The notes under the pieces are model-generated. The model was not told where the DNA came from. It made no database searches and was given only the letters and a program-made list of their open reading frames with translations. 64,000 nt of DNA from Microbacteriaceae bacterium 3FA27C10. GTDB lineage: Bacteria; Actinomycetota; Actinomycetes; Actinomycetales; Microbacteriaceae. Numbering within the stretch: the stretch's first letter is position 1; every line of letters starts with the position of its first letter. Below are positions 1 to 8,560 of this stretch, piece after piece. The position numbers and the translations under genes were made by a program. The stretch is taken from the NCBI GenBank assembly GCA_005502775.1, contig SCNI01000017.1, positions 1 to 64,000 of the forward strand, given 5' to 3'.

Positions 1-631
1 CGAGCCAAGTGGTGGGCTGCACGGGCCCGACGTAGGTCACGTGCCCAGCCGGGGCGCTCGAGGGACGAGCCGGATAGGCCCCGGCCGTGTAGACGAGGAC
101 CGCGAGGAACGTGGCACCTAGTGCCGCTCCGGTGAGTGGTCCCGTCTCCACGTTCGCGGCCGTCTGAGCGTCTGAGGATGCACCAACGGCTGCGGCGGCC
201 GCTGCGGCGGCAGCGGCCGCATCAGCTGCGGAGCCTGCAGCGGTTGCGGACGCCGCAGCGAGGTCGACGTAATGCTGGCCGAAGTCCTGGCGGGGCAGCG
301 GGTCAACGATTGTCATGTCGGTGTATGCGACGCTCGTGGTTCCGCCGACGGGGAACGTGCGAAAGTCCGAGCGGTCGAGCACCACGATGCCCTGCGCGTC
401 TTCGTACACGGTCCGGATTGCCCACGGCATCGGGCCTGAACCGTCGGTGTCTTCCATATTCGGGACGGTGGCGTTGCCGTCGACGAGGTCGATGCGGCGA
501 GCGAGCGCCCAATTGACGATGCCCCCGGCCACGATGTCGTTGCCGGGGGCGACCAGGATGTAGGAGTGCTTGTTCAGGGGCGTGAGGGCGGGCCCGGTGA
601 GGCTCGCGAAGGTCATGGTGCGCTTGGCCAC
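1..631 (-). CDS. Phage tail / receptor-binding protein, N-terminal part (3' truncated by window edge)
   Basis: An open frame of 210 codons starts at a GTG at 631 behind a GGAG ribosome-binding site and runs off the left edge without a stop. The first 110 residues look like a small globular attachment domain (contains NWALARRIDLVDGNA). An alanine-rich linker of about 30 residues follows, then a hydrophobic GALGATFLAVLVYTAGAYP stretch. Its place distal to the lysis genes in the tail gene order, and the head-linker-distal layout, fit a tail fibre or minor tail protein that contacts the host. No specific family was recognised, so the role is inferred from position and composition. Confidence 0.6.
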   Translation of the reverse strand, partial: MAKRTMTFASLTGPALTPLNKHSYILVAPGNDIVAGGIVNWALARRIDLVDGNATVPNMEDTDGSGPMPWAIRTVYEDAQGIVVLDRSDFRTFPVGGTTSVAYTDMTIVDPLPRQDFGQHYVDLAAASATAAGSAADAAAAAAAAAAAVGASSDAQTAANVETGPLTGAALGATFLAVLVYTAGAYPARPSSAPAGHVTYVGPVQPTTWL

Positions 632-688
632 GGGGTCTCCTCTATGGGTGCCCCTATGGGGCGTTGAGCGTGCGGGCGGGTAGTGCGG

Positions 689-1231
689 CTACTCGGAGGC
701 GTGGCGGGGCTCGTATGCGTCCCCCGAGGGCGGGACGCCGGCGGACGGCTGGTTGGCTCCACCGGGTGTGATCACGGCGGAGGCGAGCTCAACGGGAACG
801 GTAGGCGTGTAGGGCGCTGGTTCCACGCTGACGGGCACGGGGGCGGCTTCGGGCAGCTTGGCGAGCACTCCGAGCAGCAGGGAGCTGAGGCCGGCGATGA
901 TGGCCGACTGGACGACCACCGACCAGTCGACGTCCTGGAACAGCACGATGTTGCCGATGCCGGCGAGGAGCGCCTGCGCGACGGTCTTCGTGACGCGCTC
1001 GAGCAGCGCGAGCCACAGCGGCACCTTTTCACCGACGGCCTCGGCGATGCCCGTGAGTGACATCAGGAGCGAGGCGATCGCGGCGAGCGCGGCCGCGGAG
1101 CCGACGGAGAGGAGGGGGACGTCGCCGAAGAGGCTGGCGGCGCCAAAGTAGGGCAGGGCGATCATGATGGCGGAGCGGAGTGCGCGGAGTGCGGCTGCTT
1201 TCCACCAGGCGGCTGAGGTGAGGTTGCTCAT
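689..1231 (-). CDS. Phage holin (r1t-like)
   Basis: This 180-residue protein has two or three hydrophobic segments in its first 130 residues (around MIALPYFGAASLFG, AAALAAIASLLMSL and the long stretch ending LSSLLLGVLAKL) and a proline-rich, charged cytoplasmic-type tail. That plan matches r1t-type holins of actinobacterial phages, which form the membrane lesion that lets endolysin reach the wall. The ATG at 1231 was chosen because its AUGA overlaps the stop of the upstream gene; longer reading in this frame is arginine/proline-rich shadow. The gene lies two small genes downstream of the endolysin. The assignment rests on topology and neighbourhood. Confidence 0.75.
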   Translation of the reverse strand: MSNLTSAAWWKAAALRALRSAIMIALPYFGAASLFGDVPLLSVGSAAALAAIASLLMSLTGIAEAVGEKVPLWLALLERVTKTVAQALLAGIGNIVLFQDVDWSVVVQSAIIAGLSSLLLGVLAKLPEAAPVPVSVEPAPYTPTVPVELASAVITPGGANQPSAGVPPSGDAYEPRHASE

Positions 1232-1554
1232 GATGGTTCTTTCTCCTTGCTGGGTCGTGAGGGGTACTCGGGTAGGTCTGCTTCGGTGAGGCAGGGGGCG
1301 TCGATCATGCGGCGGCGGTGGATCGCGAGGGCTTCCTCGAGGAGGCGTGACCAGCGCGCCCACCAGGAAGCTTCGGCTTCGGATTCGTGGAGTCTGGCGA
1401 TCGCCGCGTCGCGCTCTTTGATGGCGCGGTCGACTTCGGCGCGGCGTTTCTGCAGCTGGCCGGCGCGGGCGTCTCGGATGACGTCGACGAGCTTCGCGAG
1501 GAATCCGCCGGCGAGGGCTGCAACGCCGAGGGCAACGATCTGCTCGGTGGTCAT
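1228..1554 (-). CDS. Small membrane-anchored coiled-coil protein in lysis cassette
   Basis: The 108-residue product has one N-terminal hydrophobic helix (residues 6-25, VALGVAALAGGFLAKLV). A highly charged heptad-like helix follows (about residues 28-65), then a short acidic/basic tail. One membrane anchor plus a long coiled coil between holin and endolysin suggests a lysis accessory protein, by analogy with spanin-like or holin-partner proteins. No family match was recognised. Its stop overlaps the holin start by four bases (ATGA), so the two are probably translationally coupled. Confidence 0.7.
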   Translation of the reverse strand: MTTEQIVALGVAALAGGFLAKLVDVIRDARAGQLQKRRAEVDRAIKERDAAIARLHESEAEASWWARWSRLLEEALAIHRRRMIDAPCLTEADLPEYPSRPSKEKEPS

Positions 1555-1561
1555 CGTCGGC

Positions 1562-1975
1562 TTACCTCCGGGGCTCGAAGCTGTATCCGCGGATCTGCAC
1601 CCACCGGACGACGAACAGCGCCGCCGCGAGCATGAGCGTGCCGAACTGCGTCAGGCGCGAGCCCGACGAGGTGAAGTGGAGTGTCGCGACGACGAAGGCG
1701 TAGATGGCGATGCCGGCGAGTGGGAATCCGACGCCGACGAGGCGCTCGGCCCACCACCACCCGGGGAAGATGACGAGCATTCCGCCGGTGCCGCCGATGA
1801 TGAACGCCACGGACCAGATCACGGTGAGGATCGGGCCGAGCTCACCGGAGATCGACGTCGGCGGGGACAGCAGGGTGCCGATGCCGGTAAGCAGGGTGAT
1901 CGCGTAGACGCCGAAGTAGATCGTCTTCAGCACGCGCGGCTCGCGGATCGACGACCAGATTGCTTTCATGGTCAT
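1562..1975 (-). CDS. Four-helix phage membrane protein
   Basis: The 137-residue product starts with MTMKAIWSSIREPRVLK, then has four hydrophobic segments (TIYFGVYAITLLTGIGTLL; LTVIWSVAFIIGGTGGMLVIF; LVGVGFPLAGIAIYAFVVAT; FGTLMLAAALFVVRWV) and a short basic tail. Such polytopic proteins are often found beside the endolysin in phages of Microbacteriaceae, with no known biochemical role. An antiholin or an accessory membrane function is possible but unsupported. The ATG at 1975 lies eight bases after the endolysin stop; an alternative ATG lies two codons further in. Confidence 0.75.
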   Translation of the reverse strand: MTMKAIWSSIREPRVLKTIYFGVYAITLLTGIGTLLSPPTSISGELGPILTVIWSVAFIIGGTGGMLVIFPGWWWAERLVGVGFPLAGIAIYAFVVATLHFTSSGSRLTQFGTLMLAAALFVVRWVQIRGYSFEPRR

Positions 1976-1983
1976 CGCCGTGC

Positions 1984-2880
1984 TCAGGCCGCGGTGGTGC
2001 GCGGGTACTGGATTCCGGCGTCGTGCAGCAGGGTCGTGAACTGCGGCGTTGGGTAGCCCTTCGACTGCTCCCACGTGTCGCCGACCAGCTGCTTGTCTCG
2101 CAGCGACGAGGTCTGCCCGCGCGCCTGGTCAGAACCGAGGGTGAGCCAGAGGTGGCCGCCGTCGAGCTTGTCGCCGATCGCGATCCGTTCGCCGGTGTCG
2201 GTGTTGTGGTAGAGCCGCGCGCGTTCCTCGCGCTGCTCCACAGTGATGAGCTGGCCGCCGAGCGCGGCGAGCTTCTGGTCGAGGAGAGCGCTGATGCGCG
2301 TCATCACCGACACCTGCCCGATCTCGGGCTTGTCTTCGATCAGCAGCGAGTTCGTCTGGTCGTGCGCGGTGTCGGTGATGAACTTCTTGGTCTCGGGGCT
2401 GAGCTCGCTCATGATGTCTTCTTCCGTCTCGGGAGTGATGGGGGTCGAACCGCTACCGGCTGGCACGCTGCCGTCCGGTGAGGAGTAGTCCTGGAAGTCG
2501 ACATTCACGCCGTCGATCTTCAGGGACTCGTGGATGTGGGGGCCGTCGGTGCCCCAGTCGGAGCCGTAGGCGGATGCGCCGGTGTGGCCGCAGAACTGGC
2601 CGCGCGCGACGCGCTGGCCGAGACTCACAGCGATGTCGAGGAGGTGCAGCGACTGGATCACCCACCCGTTGTCGAGGGTGATCTGCAGGAACCGCCCACC
2701 AGACCCTGACGGCGACGTCGACATGCCCGTGACGCGGCCGGCCTCGGGCGACCAGAACGGCGAACCGTAGGGCGCCTTGATGTCGGTGCCGGGGTTCACC
2801 GACGGCGGGGTGCGGTTCTTGTGGGCCCAGAAGTCGTCCGAGACTCCGGTGGCGGCGACGGGCCAGAGGAGCTCAGACAT
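1984..2880 (-). CDS. Endolysin, M23 metallopeptidase domain
   Basis: The 298-residue product has an N-terminal LytM/M23 fold: NPGTDIKAPYGSP at residues 29-41 (motif 1), SLHLLDIAVSLGQRVARGQ at 77-95, and GPHIHESL at 113-120 (the HxH motif). It would cut peptide cross-links of the host wall. Motif 1 usually reads HxGxD; here the first position is Asn29, so that zinc ligand is missing or replaced, perhaps by His20. Residues 157-298 form a separate C-terminal region with no obvious catalytic motif, probably wall-binding. An internal ATG at 2412 begins that region behind a GGAAG sequence and could give a second, shorter product. Confidence 0.85.
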   Translation of the reverse strand: MSELLWPVAATGVSDDFWAHKNRTPPSVNPGTDIKAPYGSPFWSPEAGRVTGMSTSPSGSGGRFLQITLDNGWVIQSLHLLDIAVSLGQRVARGQFCGHTGASAYGSDWGTDGPHIHESLKIDGVNVDFQDYSSPDGSVPAGSGSTPITPETEEDIMSELSPETKKFITDTAHDQTNSLLIEDKPEIGQVSVMTRISALLDQKLAALGGQLITVEQREERARLYHNTDTGERIAIGDKLDGGHLWLTLGSDQARGQTSSLRDKQLVGDTWEQSKGYPTPQFTTLLHDAGIQYPRTTAA

Positions 2881-3055
2881 CGGGCACCTCGAACTCGTCG
2901 ACGGCGAGGATCTCGAAGTCCTCGTCGCGCCAGTGGATCTGCGCGCTCATTTCCCTCGCCGCGTTCACGTCGTCGGCGATGAACTCCTCGACGTCCTCGA
3001 CACGGCCTCCCTCGAGCGCGTTGTTGTGGCGGTACCTCACGCGAAATGCGCGCAT
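2873..3055 (-). CDS. Small hypothetical phage protein
   Basis: This is a 60-residue acidic protein (MRAFRVRYRHNNALEGG..., ending ILAVDEFEVPDV). The ATG at 3055 follows a GGAG-type site, and the stop lies inside the start of the endolysin gene, so the two are likely co-translated. The beta-rich, charged sequence gives no family match and no function is proposed. Confidence 0.6.
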   Translation of the reverse strand: MRAFRVRYRHNNALEGGRVEDVEEFIADDVNAAREMSAQIHWRDEDFEILAVDEFEVPDV

Positions 3056-3066
3056 GACGATCTCCT

Positions 3067-4218
3067 CTAGCGGATTGGTGAGCCGGCCTCGACGGTGGTG
3101 TCGCTGCTCTCGAACACCACGTAGTTGGTGAGGTCGATGTAGTCGACCGACCACGTGGATCCCGAACGGATCCAGCGGCGGATGTAGACGCCCATGCCGA
3201 GGGTGATCGGCCAGGTCATGCCGACGCACCGGATGAGCTTCGGGTGCACGATCTCGCCGCGGGAGAGCTGGTCGATGGTGAAGTCGACAAGGCCCCGGAG
3301 CGGGTCGTAGACGTAGATGTTGTCGCCGACGTTGAAGGCTCGGTCGCCGAGGTCGTACTGCTTGGACGACACCTCGAGCTCGACGTGGGGGTCTTTGAAA
3401 ATCCCGTACTGCGCCGCGGCGAGACCCGCCTCCGTGCCCGCGGGGGCGTTCGAGGCGTCAATGAACCGGTCCATCGGCAGCGCCGAGCCGTCGCCGGCAC
3501 GATAGGGCACGTCGACGGCGGCCACTCCCCCGTTCGCGATCGTCACCGTCGGCGCATCCGTGTCACCGGTGAGCAGCGCGATTCTGCGCGACCAGTCCTC
3601 GACGTCTCGCTTCGCCTTGAGCGTCCCGTCGAGGCTGGTCAGATCGATGTCGTGGCCGCCCTCGCCGAGCTCGCGGCGGATGAGCGCCTTCGGGGTCATC
3701 CGGAACAGATCCGCCGGCAGCCCGAAGTCGAACTTCAGATCGGGGCGCACGCGCCACTCGGCGCCGAAGTACTTCCTCACCTCCGCGAGCGGATCGCCCA
3801 GGTTGGTCGGCCCGTAACTCTTCGGGAAGGCTCCGCCGATGGTCGAGGTGCGGCCGGCCACCATCCAGGAGGGCTTGAGCAGTTGCGCCCACTCTGCGAA
3901 GTAGCCGTGCGCCGAGGAGAGCCCGCCGGTGTACGAGGGGCCCTTGCCGTCCTCGTCGGCGATGTAGATGGACGGGCCTGCGCCGCGGAGCGTAAAGTCG
4001 TCGGGCTGGTTCCGGTAGATGCCGGTGTAGCGCGAAAGCGTGAGGATATCGGCGTCGGAGTAGTTGCGCACGTCGATGGGATCCGGCGTGATGATGAGGT
4101 TGCAGAATCCCACGCCCTTCTTCTCGATCGCGATTTTGTCGAGAGTGGAGCGCGGTGTTTCGGTGATGAGCGAGACCTCGAATTCGCCGGCGGCCATGTG
4201 GCGTTCGGTGACGGTCAC
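3067..4218 (-). CDS. Minor tail protein
   Basis: The 383-residue product follows the distal tail gene and precedes the lysis genes, where actinophages carry tail-tip proteins. A beta-rich N-terminal half includes RYTGIYRNQPDDFTLRGAG. The middle segment reads LIRRELGEGGHDIDLTSLDG followed by KRDVEDWSRRI, a pattern seen in phage tail proteins that carry an embedded, ordered domain. The C-terminal part looks like an OB/beta-sandwich (NVGDNIYVYDP, then IRCVGMTWPITLGMGVYI). The GTG at 4218 was chosen because it overlaps the upstream stop as GTGA. The exact role in the tail tip is inferred from position. Confidence 0.7.
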   Translation of the reverse strand: MTVTERHMAAGEFEVSLITETPRSTLDKIAIEKKGVGFCNLIITPDPIDVRNYSDADILTLSRYTGIYRNQPDDFTLRGAGPSIYIADEDGKGPSYTGGLSSAHGYFAEWAQLLKPSWMVAGRTSTIGGAFPKSYGPTNLGDPLAEVRKYFGAEWRVRPDLKFDFGLPADLFRMTPKALIRRELGEGGHDIDLTSLDGTLKAKRDVEDWSRRIALLTGDTDAPTVTIANGGVAAVDVPYRAGDGSALPMDRFIDASNAPAGTEAGLAAAQYGIFKDPHVELEVSSKQYDLGDRAFNVGDNIYVYDPLRGLVDFTIDQLSRGEIVHPKLIRCVGMTWPITLGMGVYIRRWIRSGSTWSVDYIDLTNYVVFESSDTTVEAGSPIR

Positions 4219-5519
4219 TGCGCTACCACCGTCTGTCGCTCGCTGATGGCCCACCAGTACTCGCGCAGGCTCTGCTCGGCGGTGTCGCTGCCGGCGAGGG
4301 TCTTGCCGAAGCAGAAGCTCCACCGGTTCACGAACATCACCGCATCCACGCTCGAGCGGATCTGGTTCTGTGCCGACTCTCCCGGCGCACGCCATGTCCC
4401 GATCTCGGTTGGGGCGCCGAAGAACGTGACCCCGGTGTCGTCGGCGACGTAGTAGCCGACGTTCTTGGAGGAGCGGGTGATGGCCGTGGTGGTCTTGTCG
4501 ACGAAATTCCCGACTCGCACGGTGAAGTCGGCCTCGCTGACGGACTGCAGCTCGACAGCGACATAGCGGGCGCCGCGGCGCAGCGTGATGTCGTAGGTGA
4601 TCGCGACGAGGGTCAGAGGGTCTTGACTCAGCAGTCGGATGGTGACCTGCTCGGGAGTGTTGCGCAGCACCCGGATCGTGTGCGGGGCGACGAGGGGCGC
4701 CAGCGGGTAGCTCACATTCGAGCTGATGCCGCCCCAGAACCCGATCTTCTCCCACGGCGTCCACGCCGACTTGCTGGGGTCCCAGGCGTGGAACTCCATC
4801 TCGAACTTCGACTCGGACGCGGCGCGCAGCTCGAACAGATCGTTCGACAGCTCCCACGCCGTGGTGGTGTTCCGGATCTGCCGGCCCACGGCAACGCGTG
4901 GCGGAGTCCCGACGCGGAGCGTGGCCGCGCCGTCATAGAACGTCTCCGGGTCCAAGTAGTACTGACAGAACCGCACCCCGTCGGACGAGTAGTCGGCTCG
5001 CTGCACGTTGATCGCCGCATGCTCGCCCTGACGCACCATCAGCACGGACGACGTGAACGTCGCCTCCCCATAGAGTGGGTTCGACGCCATCAGCACGAAC
5101 GAATGCACCGACGCCGGCACACCGATCACCCCGGCCGCGATGAGGCTGAGGACGTTTGTGCGAGTCTTCGCCACGACCACGTTCTCGAGCAGCGGCGAGG
5201 CGTAGCCGGGCACCCGCTCGAGGTCGACCGAGTACGACAGGAACCCCTTCGGGGCGCTGCCGGCCTCGCCCGACATCGACGCCGCGGTGACCCGGTAGAA
5301 ACCAGCGACGCTGGGGTCCTCCGACCACAGCACCGGCACGAAGGACTCGTCCGGGGAGTCGACGTAGCCGAGCAGCTGCTGCCGCAATGCCAGCGAACGC
5401 TCGAGGTCCGCGCGGGAGGTCTCGCCCTTGATCGAGACCTTCCCGCCGGCCACCTCCACGGTCGTCACCTCACCGGAGACGAGCTCCCCACCGAACCGCC
5501 CTACTGCCAGCTTCGTCAC
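4215..5519 (-). CDS. Distal tail (Dit-like) / minor tail protein
   Basis: The 434-residue product is encoded directly downstream of the tape measure gene, the standard slot for the distal tail protein that caps the tail tube and joins it to the tip complex. The sequence is beta-rich: an N-terminal segment (KLAVGRFGGELVSGEV, then VEVAGGKVSIKGETS) resembles the Dit beta-sandwich, and a long C-terminal domain of about 250 residues could be a carbohydrate-binding or receptor module (FEMEFHAWDPSKSAW). The start is a GTG at 5519 that overlaps the tape-measure stop as GTGA. Position is the main support. Confidence 0.75.
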   Translation of the reverse strand: MTKLAVGRFGGELVSGEVTTVEVAGGKVSIKGETSRADLERSLALRQQLLGYVDSPDESFVPVLWSEDPSVAGFYRVTAASMSGEAGSAPKGFLSYSVDLERVPGYASPLLENVVVAKTRTNVLSLIAAGVIGVPASVHSFVLMASNPLYGEATFTSSVLMVRQGEHAAINVQRADYSSDGVRFCQYYLDPETFYDGAATLRVGTPPRVAVGRQIRNTTTAWELSNDLFELRAASESKFEMEFHAWDPSKSAWTPWEKIGFWGGISSNVSYPLAPLVAPHTIRVLRNTPEQVTIRLLSQDPLTLVAITYDITLRRGARYVAVELQSVSEADFTVRVGNFVDKTTTAITRSSKNVGYYVADDTGVTFFGAPTEIGTWRAPGESAQNQIRSSVDAVMFVNRWSFCFGKTLAGSDTAEQSLREYWWAISERQTVVAQ

Positions 5520-8158
5520 TTCTTCGTCCTCTCGTACTCGCGGAGTGCCTCGCCGAGCTGCTTCTTGTCGATGAGCACCTGGATGGTCTCGCGCACCCGC
5601 TCGGTCGCTGTGCCGGCGGCGCCCGCCGCGCCGGATGCGCGCCCGCCCGGGCTGGTCAGCGCCGCCGAGCCCACCACCGCGGCGAGCGCGGCCTCGGCGC
5701 CGGGGGTAGCGACCTTGACGCCGGTAGCAAATTGGCCGACGATGGCGCGGCCGGCGTCGCCGATCGCGGTCCATCCGCTGCCGGCGAGGGGACCACGCTT
5801 GGCTGGGGAGTGAGGGAAGAACGATCCGACGAAGTCCATGACGCCGCCGACGGTGTCGGAGATGGCGGAGAACATGCTGTTGAAGCCGTCGAGGAAGCTC
5901 TGCAGGATCGATTGGGCAGCGTCGAAGAGCATCCCCCCGAGTCCGGAGATGGCGTCCATCACCTGGCCGGGGAGGGCCGTGAAGAAGCCGATGATGCCGT
6001 TGACTCCGTTGGCGAAGAACGCCGTGACGTTCGTCCAGATGATCTGAAATCCGAGGCTGAGGCGGGCGCCGAAGTCGGAGACCATGCCGACGGTGTTGTT
6101 GAAGAAGTCCACGAACATTCCGACGGTGTTCGTGAAGAAATCGGCGAACATCCCCATCGTGTTGTTCCACACGGTGGCCAGCTGGCTGCCGGCGTCTCCG
6201 GAGCCGGTGACGAGCTGCACGATCCAGGTGAGGACGTCGACAACGCCTTGGATGACGAAGGAGAGGATCGTCACCAAGAACTGCAGCACCGGCACGAGCA
6301 GGCCGATGATCGGGGTGATCAGCGACAGGATCGGGGTGAGCAGGCTCGTGAAGAGCTGGATCAGCGGGGAGAGGATCGACCCCACCAGCTGCAGCAGGGG
6401 TGCGATGAGCGACAGGATGGGGCTGATCAGCCCGAGGATCGGCGTGATCAGCTGGAACACCGCCGTGATGAGCGGCATCACCGCGGTGAGCACCTGGCCG
6501 AGCACGGTGGCGATCAGGGAGATGATCGGGACGAGCGCCTGGATGACGGTGCCGAGCACGCCGCCGAGCACGCCGGCGATCTGACCGATGATCGGGACCA
6601 GCTGCAGGAATACAGGCAGCAGGGTGCTGATGGCTTGGGTGAGGACGCCCCCGAGCAGCGCCACGATCTGAGTGACGACGGGCATCAGGGAGGTGATGGC
6701 CTGCCCGAGTACTCCGCCGAGCACGGTCGCGAGCTGCGCGGCGATCGGGACGATCGTGGTGATGATCGAGACGAAGGTGCTGAGCCCGCTCTGCACGAGC
6801 TGCAGCACGATCGGCACGAGCATCTGGATCGCGGTCGTCAGCACCCCGGAGAGGGTCTGGGCGAGCTGCAGCACCGGCGGCAGGAGCGTGCTCAGAGCGG
6901 TCGTGAGCAGCCCGCCGAGGGCCTGCCCGAGGGTCGTGGCGAGCTGCACGATGGTGGGCAGCACCGGCATCAGTGACTGGAAGATCAGCGATGTCGGCGA
7001 CAGCGAGGTGTACAGCTGCAGAAGCTGAGGGAGCAGCCCGGCGATCACCGGGCCGAGCGCGGTGAAGGCGGGAGCCACGGCCGCGAACACCTGCCCGCCG
7101 GCGGCGGAAATCGCTCCGAAGGCGTCGATGACACCGGAGCGGATGGTGAAGAGCGCCCCGATGATCGGCGAGTCCTCGCTGATGCCGAGCGCCTTGCCGA
7201 GGCCGCTGGTGTAGTCGCCCTGGGTGACCAGGGCGATCAGCCCGGTGACCGCGCCGCCGATCCGGTCGGCGAAGCCCTGGATGGCGTCGCTGACCGAGAG
7301 GAAGGCATCTCGATGGCGGGCGAGGAAGCCGGTGGCGGCCTGAATGACGGGGATCATCCCGGAGCGGAACAGGTTCTGCACGCTGGTCATCACCGGAAGC
7401 AGGCCGCCGCCGAGGGTAACCATGAGGCCCTGCACCGACATGTTGTATTCGCGCTGCGAGACCTTTGCCGCCGACAGCGACTTCGCCGCGGTGTCGTCGA
7501 TGACCAGGCCCATCTGGCGGGCTTTGTCGGTGAGCTGCCCAATGCCCTCCGAGCCCTTGTTGAGGAAGGGGAGCATCTGAGCGCCCGAGCGGCCGAACAG
7601 CTGCGCGGCGAGCGCGGTCTTCTCCGCGCCGTCGGGCATGCTCTTGAACTTGTCGGCGAGCCCAGGGAGGATCTCCGACATCGGCTTCACCTGACCGGCG
7701 GCGTCGAGGAAGTTGGTGCCGAGCTTCGACGCCATCTCGGCGGCCTTGTCGCCGTCGGCCGCGGCGTTGCCGAGGTTCTTCGAGAAGATCGTCAGCGCGC
7801 CCGTGGCCTTGTCGGCGTCGACGCCCGAGAGCTGCATCGCGCCGCGGAGCCCGGAGACTTCCTCCTTGGTCCCGCCGGCGATGCGCTGCAGGGCGTTCGT
7901 GGCGCCGGCGAGCTCGGTGAAGGCGGCCGTGGAGTCCTTGACAAGCTTCCCGACGGAGAAGCCTGCCACGAGAACAGCGATCGGCCCGGCGAACTTCTTG
8001 AGTCCGCCGAGCAGCTGCGCGCCGAGGCTCGTGCCGGCCTGGTCGCCGGCGGCCGTGGCGCCGGGCACGACGTCCTTCTGGATCTGGGACTGTGCGCCTC
8101 GGGTGGAGACGGTCAGCTCGAGCCAGCCCGTTGCGAGCTTCGCGCCTTCTGCGGCCAT
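5516..8158 (-). CDS. Tape measure protein
   Basis: At 880 residues this is the longest phage gene in the window. The N-terminal 250 residues carry the actinophage tape-measure signature (LGGLKKFAGPIAVLVAGFSVGKLVKDS; ALQRIAGGTKEEVSGLRGAMQ). Residues of roughly 350-640 form a long series of short hydrophobic repeats built on LLPVxxQLxxxLGxVL and PIISLI-type units, predicted helical and membrane-interacting. A glycine/alanine-rich tail ends in a charged helix (REYERTKK). The protein sets tail length and may form part of the DNA-entry channel. With the usual 0.15 nm per residue, 880 residues suggest a tail near 130 nm (inference). It follows the tail chaperone pair. Confidence 0.95.
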   Translation of the reverse strand: MAAEGAKLATGWLELTVSTRGAQSQIQKDVVPGATAAGDQAGTSLGAQLLGGLKKFAGPIAVLVAGFSVGKLVKDSTAAFTELAGATNALQRIAGGTKEEVSGLRGAMQLSGVDADKATGALTIFSKNLGNAAADGDKAAEMASKLGTNFLDAAGQVKPMSEILPGLADKFKSMPDGAEKTALAAQLFGRSGAQMLPFLNKGSEGIGQLTDKARQMGLVIDDTAAKSLSAAKVSQREYNMSVQGLMVTLGGGLLPVMTSVQNLFRSGMIPVIQAATGFLARHRDAFLSVSDAIQGFADRIGGAVTGLIALVTQGDYTSGLGKALGISEDSPIIGALFTIRSGVIDAFGAISAAGGQVFAAVAPAFTALGPVIAGLLPQLLQLYTSLSPTSLIFQSLMPVLPTIVQLATTLGQALGGLLTTALSTLLPPVLQLAQTLSGVLTTAIQMLVPIVLQLVQSGLSTFVSIITTIVPIAAQLATVLGGVLGQAITSLMPVVTQIVALLGGVLTQAISTLLPVFLQLVPIIGQIAGVLGGVLGTVIQALVPIISLIATVLGQVLTAVMPLITAVFQLITPILGLISPILSLIAPLLQLVGSILSPLIQLFTSLLTPILSLITPIIGLLVPVLQFLVTILSFVIQGVVDVLTWIVQLVTGSGDAGSQLATVWNNTMGMFADFFTNTVGMFVDFFNNTVGMVSDFGARLSLGFQIIWTNVTAFFANGVNGIIGFFTALPGQVMDAISGLGGMLFDAAQSILQSFLDGFNSMFSAISDTVGGVMDFVGSFFPHSPAKRGPLAGSGWTAIGDAGRAIVGQFATGVKVATPGAEAALAAVVGSAALTSPGGRASGAAGAAGTATERVRETIQVLIDKKQLGEALREYERTKK

Positions 8159-8161
8159 GGG

Positions 8162-8560
8162 TCACCCCGCTCCTGGTAGGTATTTGGCGAGCCGGGCGTC
8201 CATCTCTTCGATGGACATCAGGTCGCCGAGGTTGCCCGAGGTGTCGCCGGTCATGCCGGGCAGCAGCAGCGGCTCGGGCGGCGGGTCGCCTTCTTTCGCT
8301 CCCCACTGCCAGGAGAGATGCCGCAGCTGGTTCAGAACGCCGACGAGCAGGTACTCGGCGGTGCCGAGCTCGGCCTGCTCGCCGAGGCGGGCCCGGTTCA
8401 GCGCCGACTCGCGTGGCGAGTGCTGCACGATGAGTCGGAGATCTCGCCACGGCAGACGGCTGGTGCCGATGTCGGCGCGGGTGCGGCCCAGCGCGAGCAG
8501 GTCGTACTCGAGGGCCTCACCGAACTCCCCGTCGAGGAGCTCGACGAGGCCGACTATTCC
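8162..8560 (-). CDS. Tail assembly chaperone, frameshift extension (T part of GT)
   Basis: This 132-codon region has no ATG, GTG or TTG start near its beginning; an in-frame stop lies just upstream and the first codons are GGA ATA GTC. Its sequence (LGTSRLPWRDLRLIVQHSPRE, then TAEYLLVGVLNQLRHLSWQW) matches the C-terminal part of actinophage tail chaperone fusions. It is reached by a -1 ribosomal frameshift at the end of the G gene, giving a fusion of about 236 residues (104 from G plus 132). G and GT together load onto the tape measure protein during tail assembly. The stop lies a few bases before the tape measure start. Confidence 0.85.
   Translation of the reverse strand, partial: GIVGLVELLDGEFGEALEYDLLALGRTRADIGTSRLPWRDLRLIVQHSPRESALNRARLGEQAELGTAEYLLVGVLNQLRHLSWQWGAKEGDPPPEPLLLPGMTGDTSGNLGDLMSIEEMDARLAKYLPGAG

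Noticed and set aside
4215-8450. A 1411-codon frame joining the distal tail gene with sequence antiphase to the tape measure
   Set aside because: Only the last 434 codons are protein-like. The rest is a frame-shifted reading of the tape measure gene; a GTG overlapping the tape-measure stop is the natural start.
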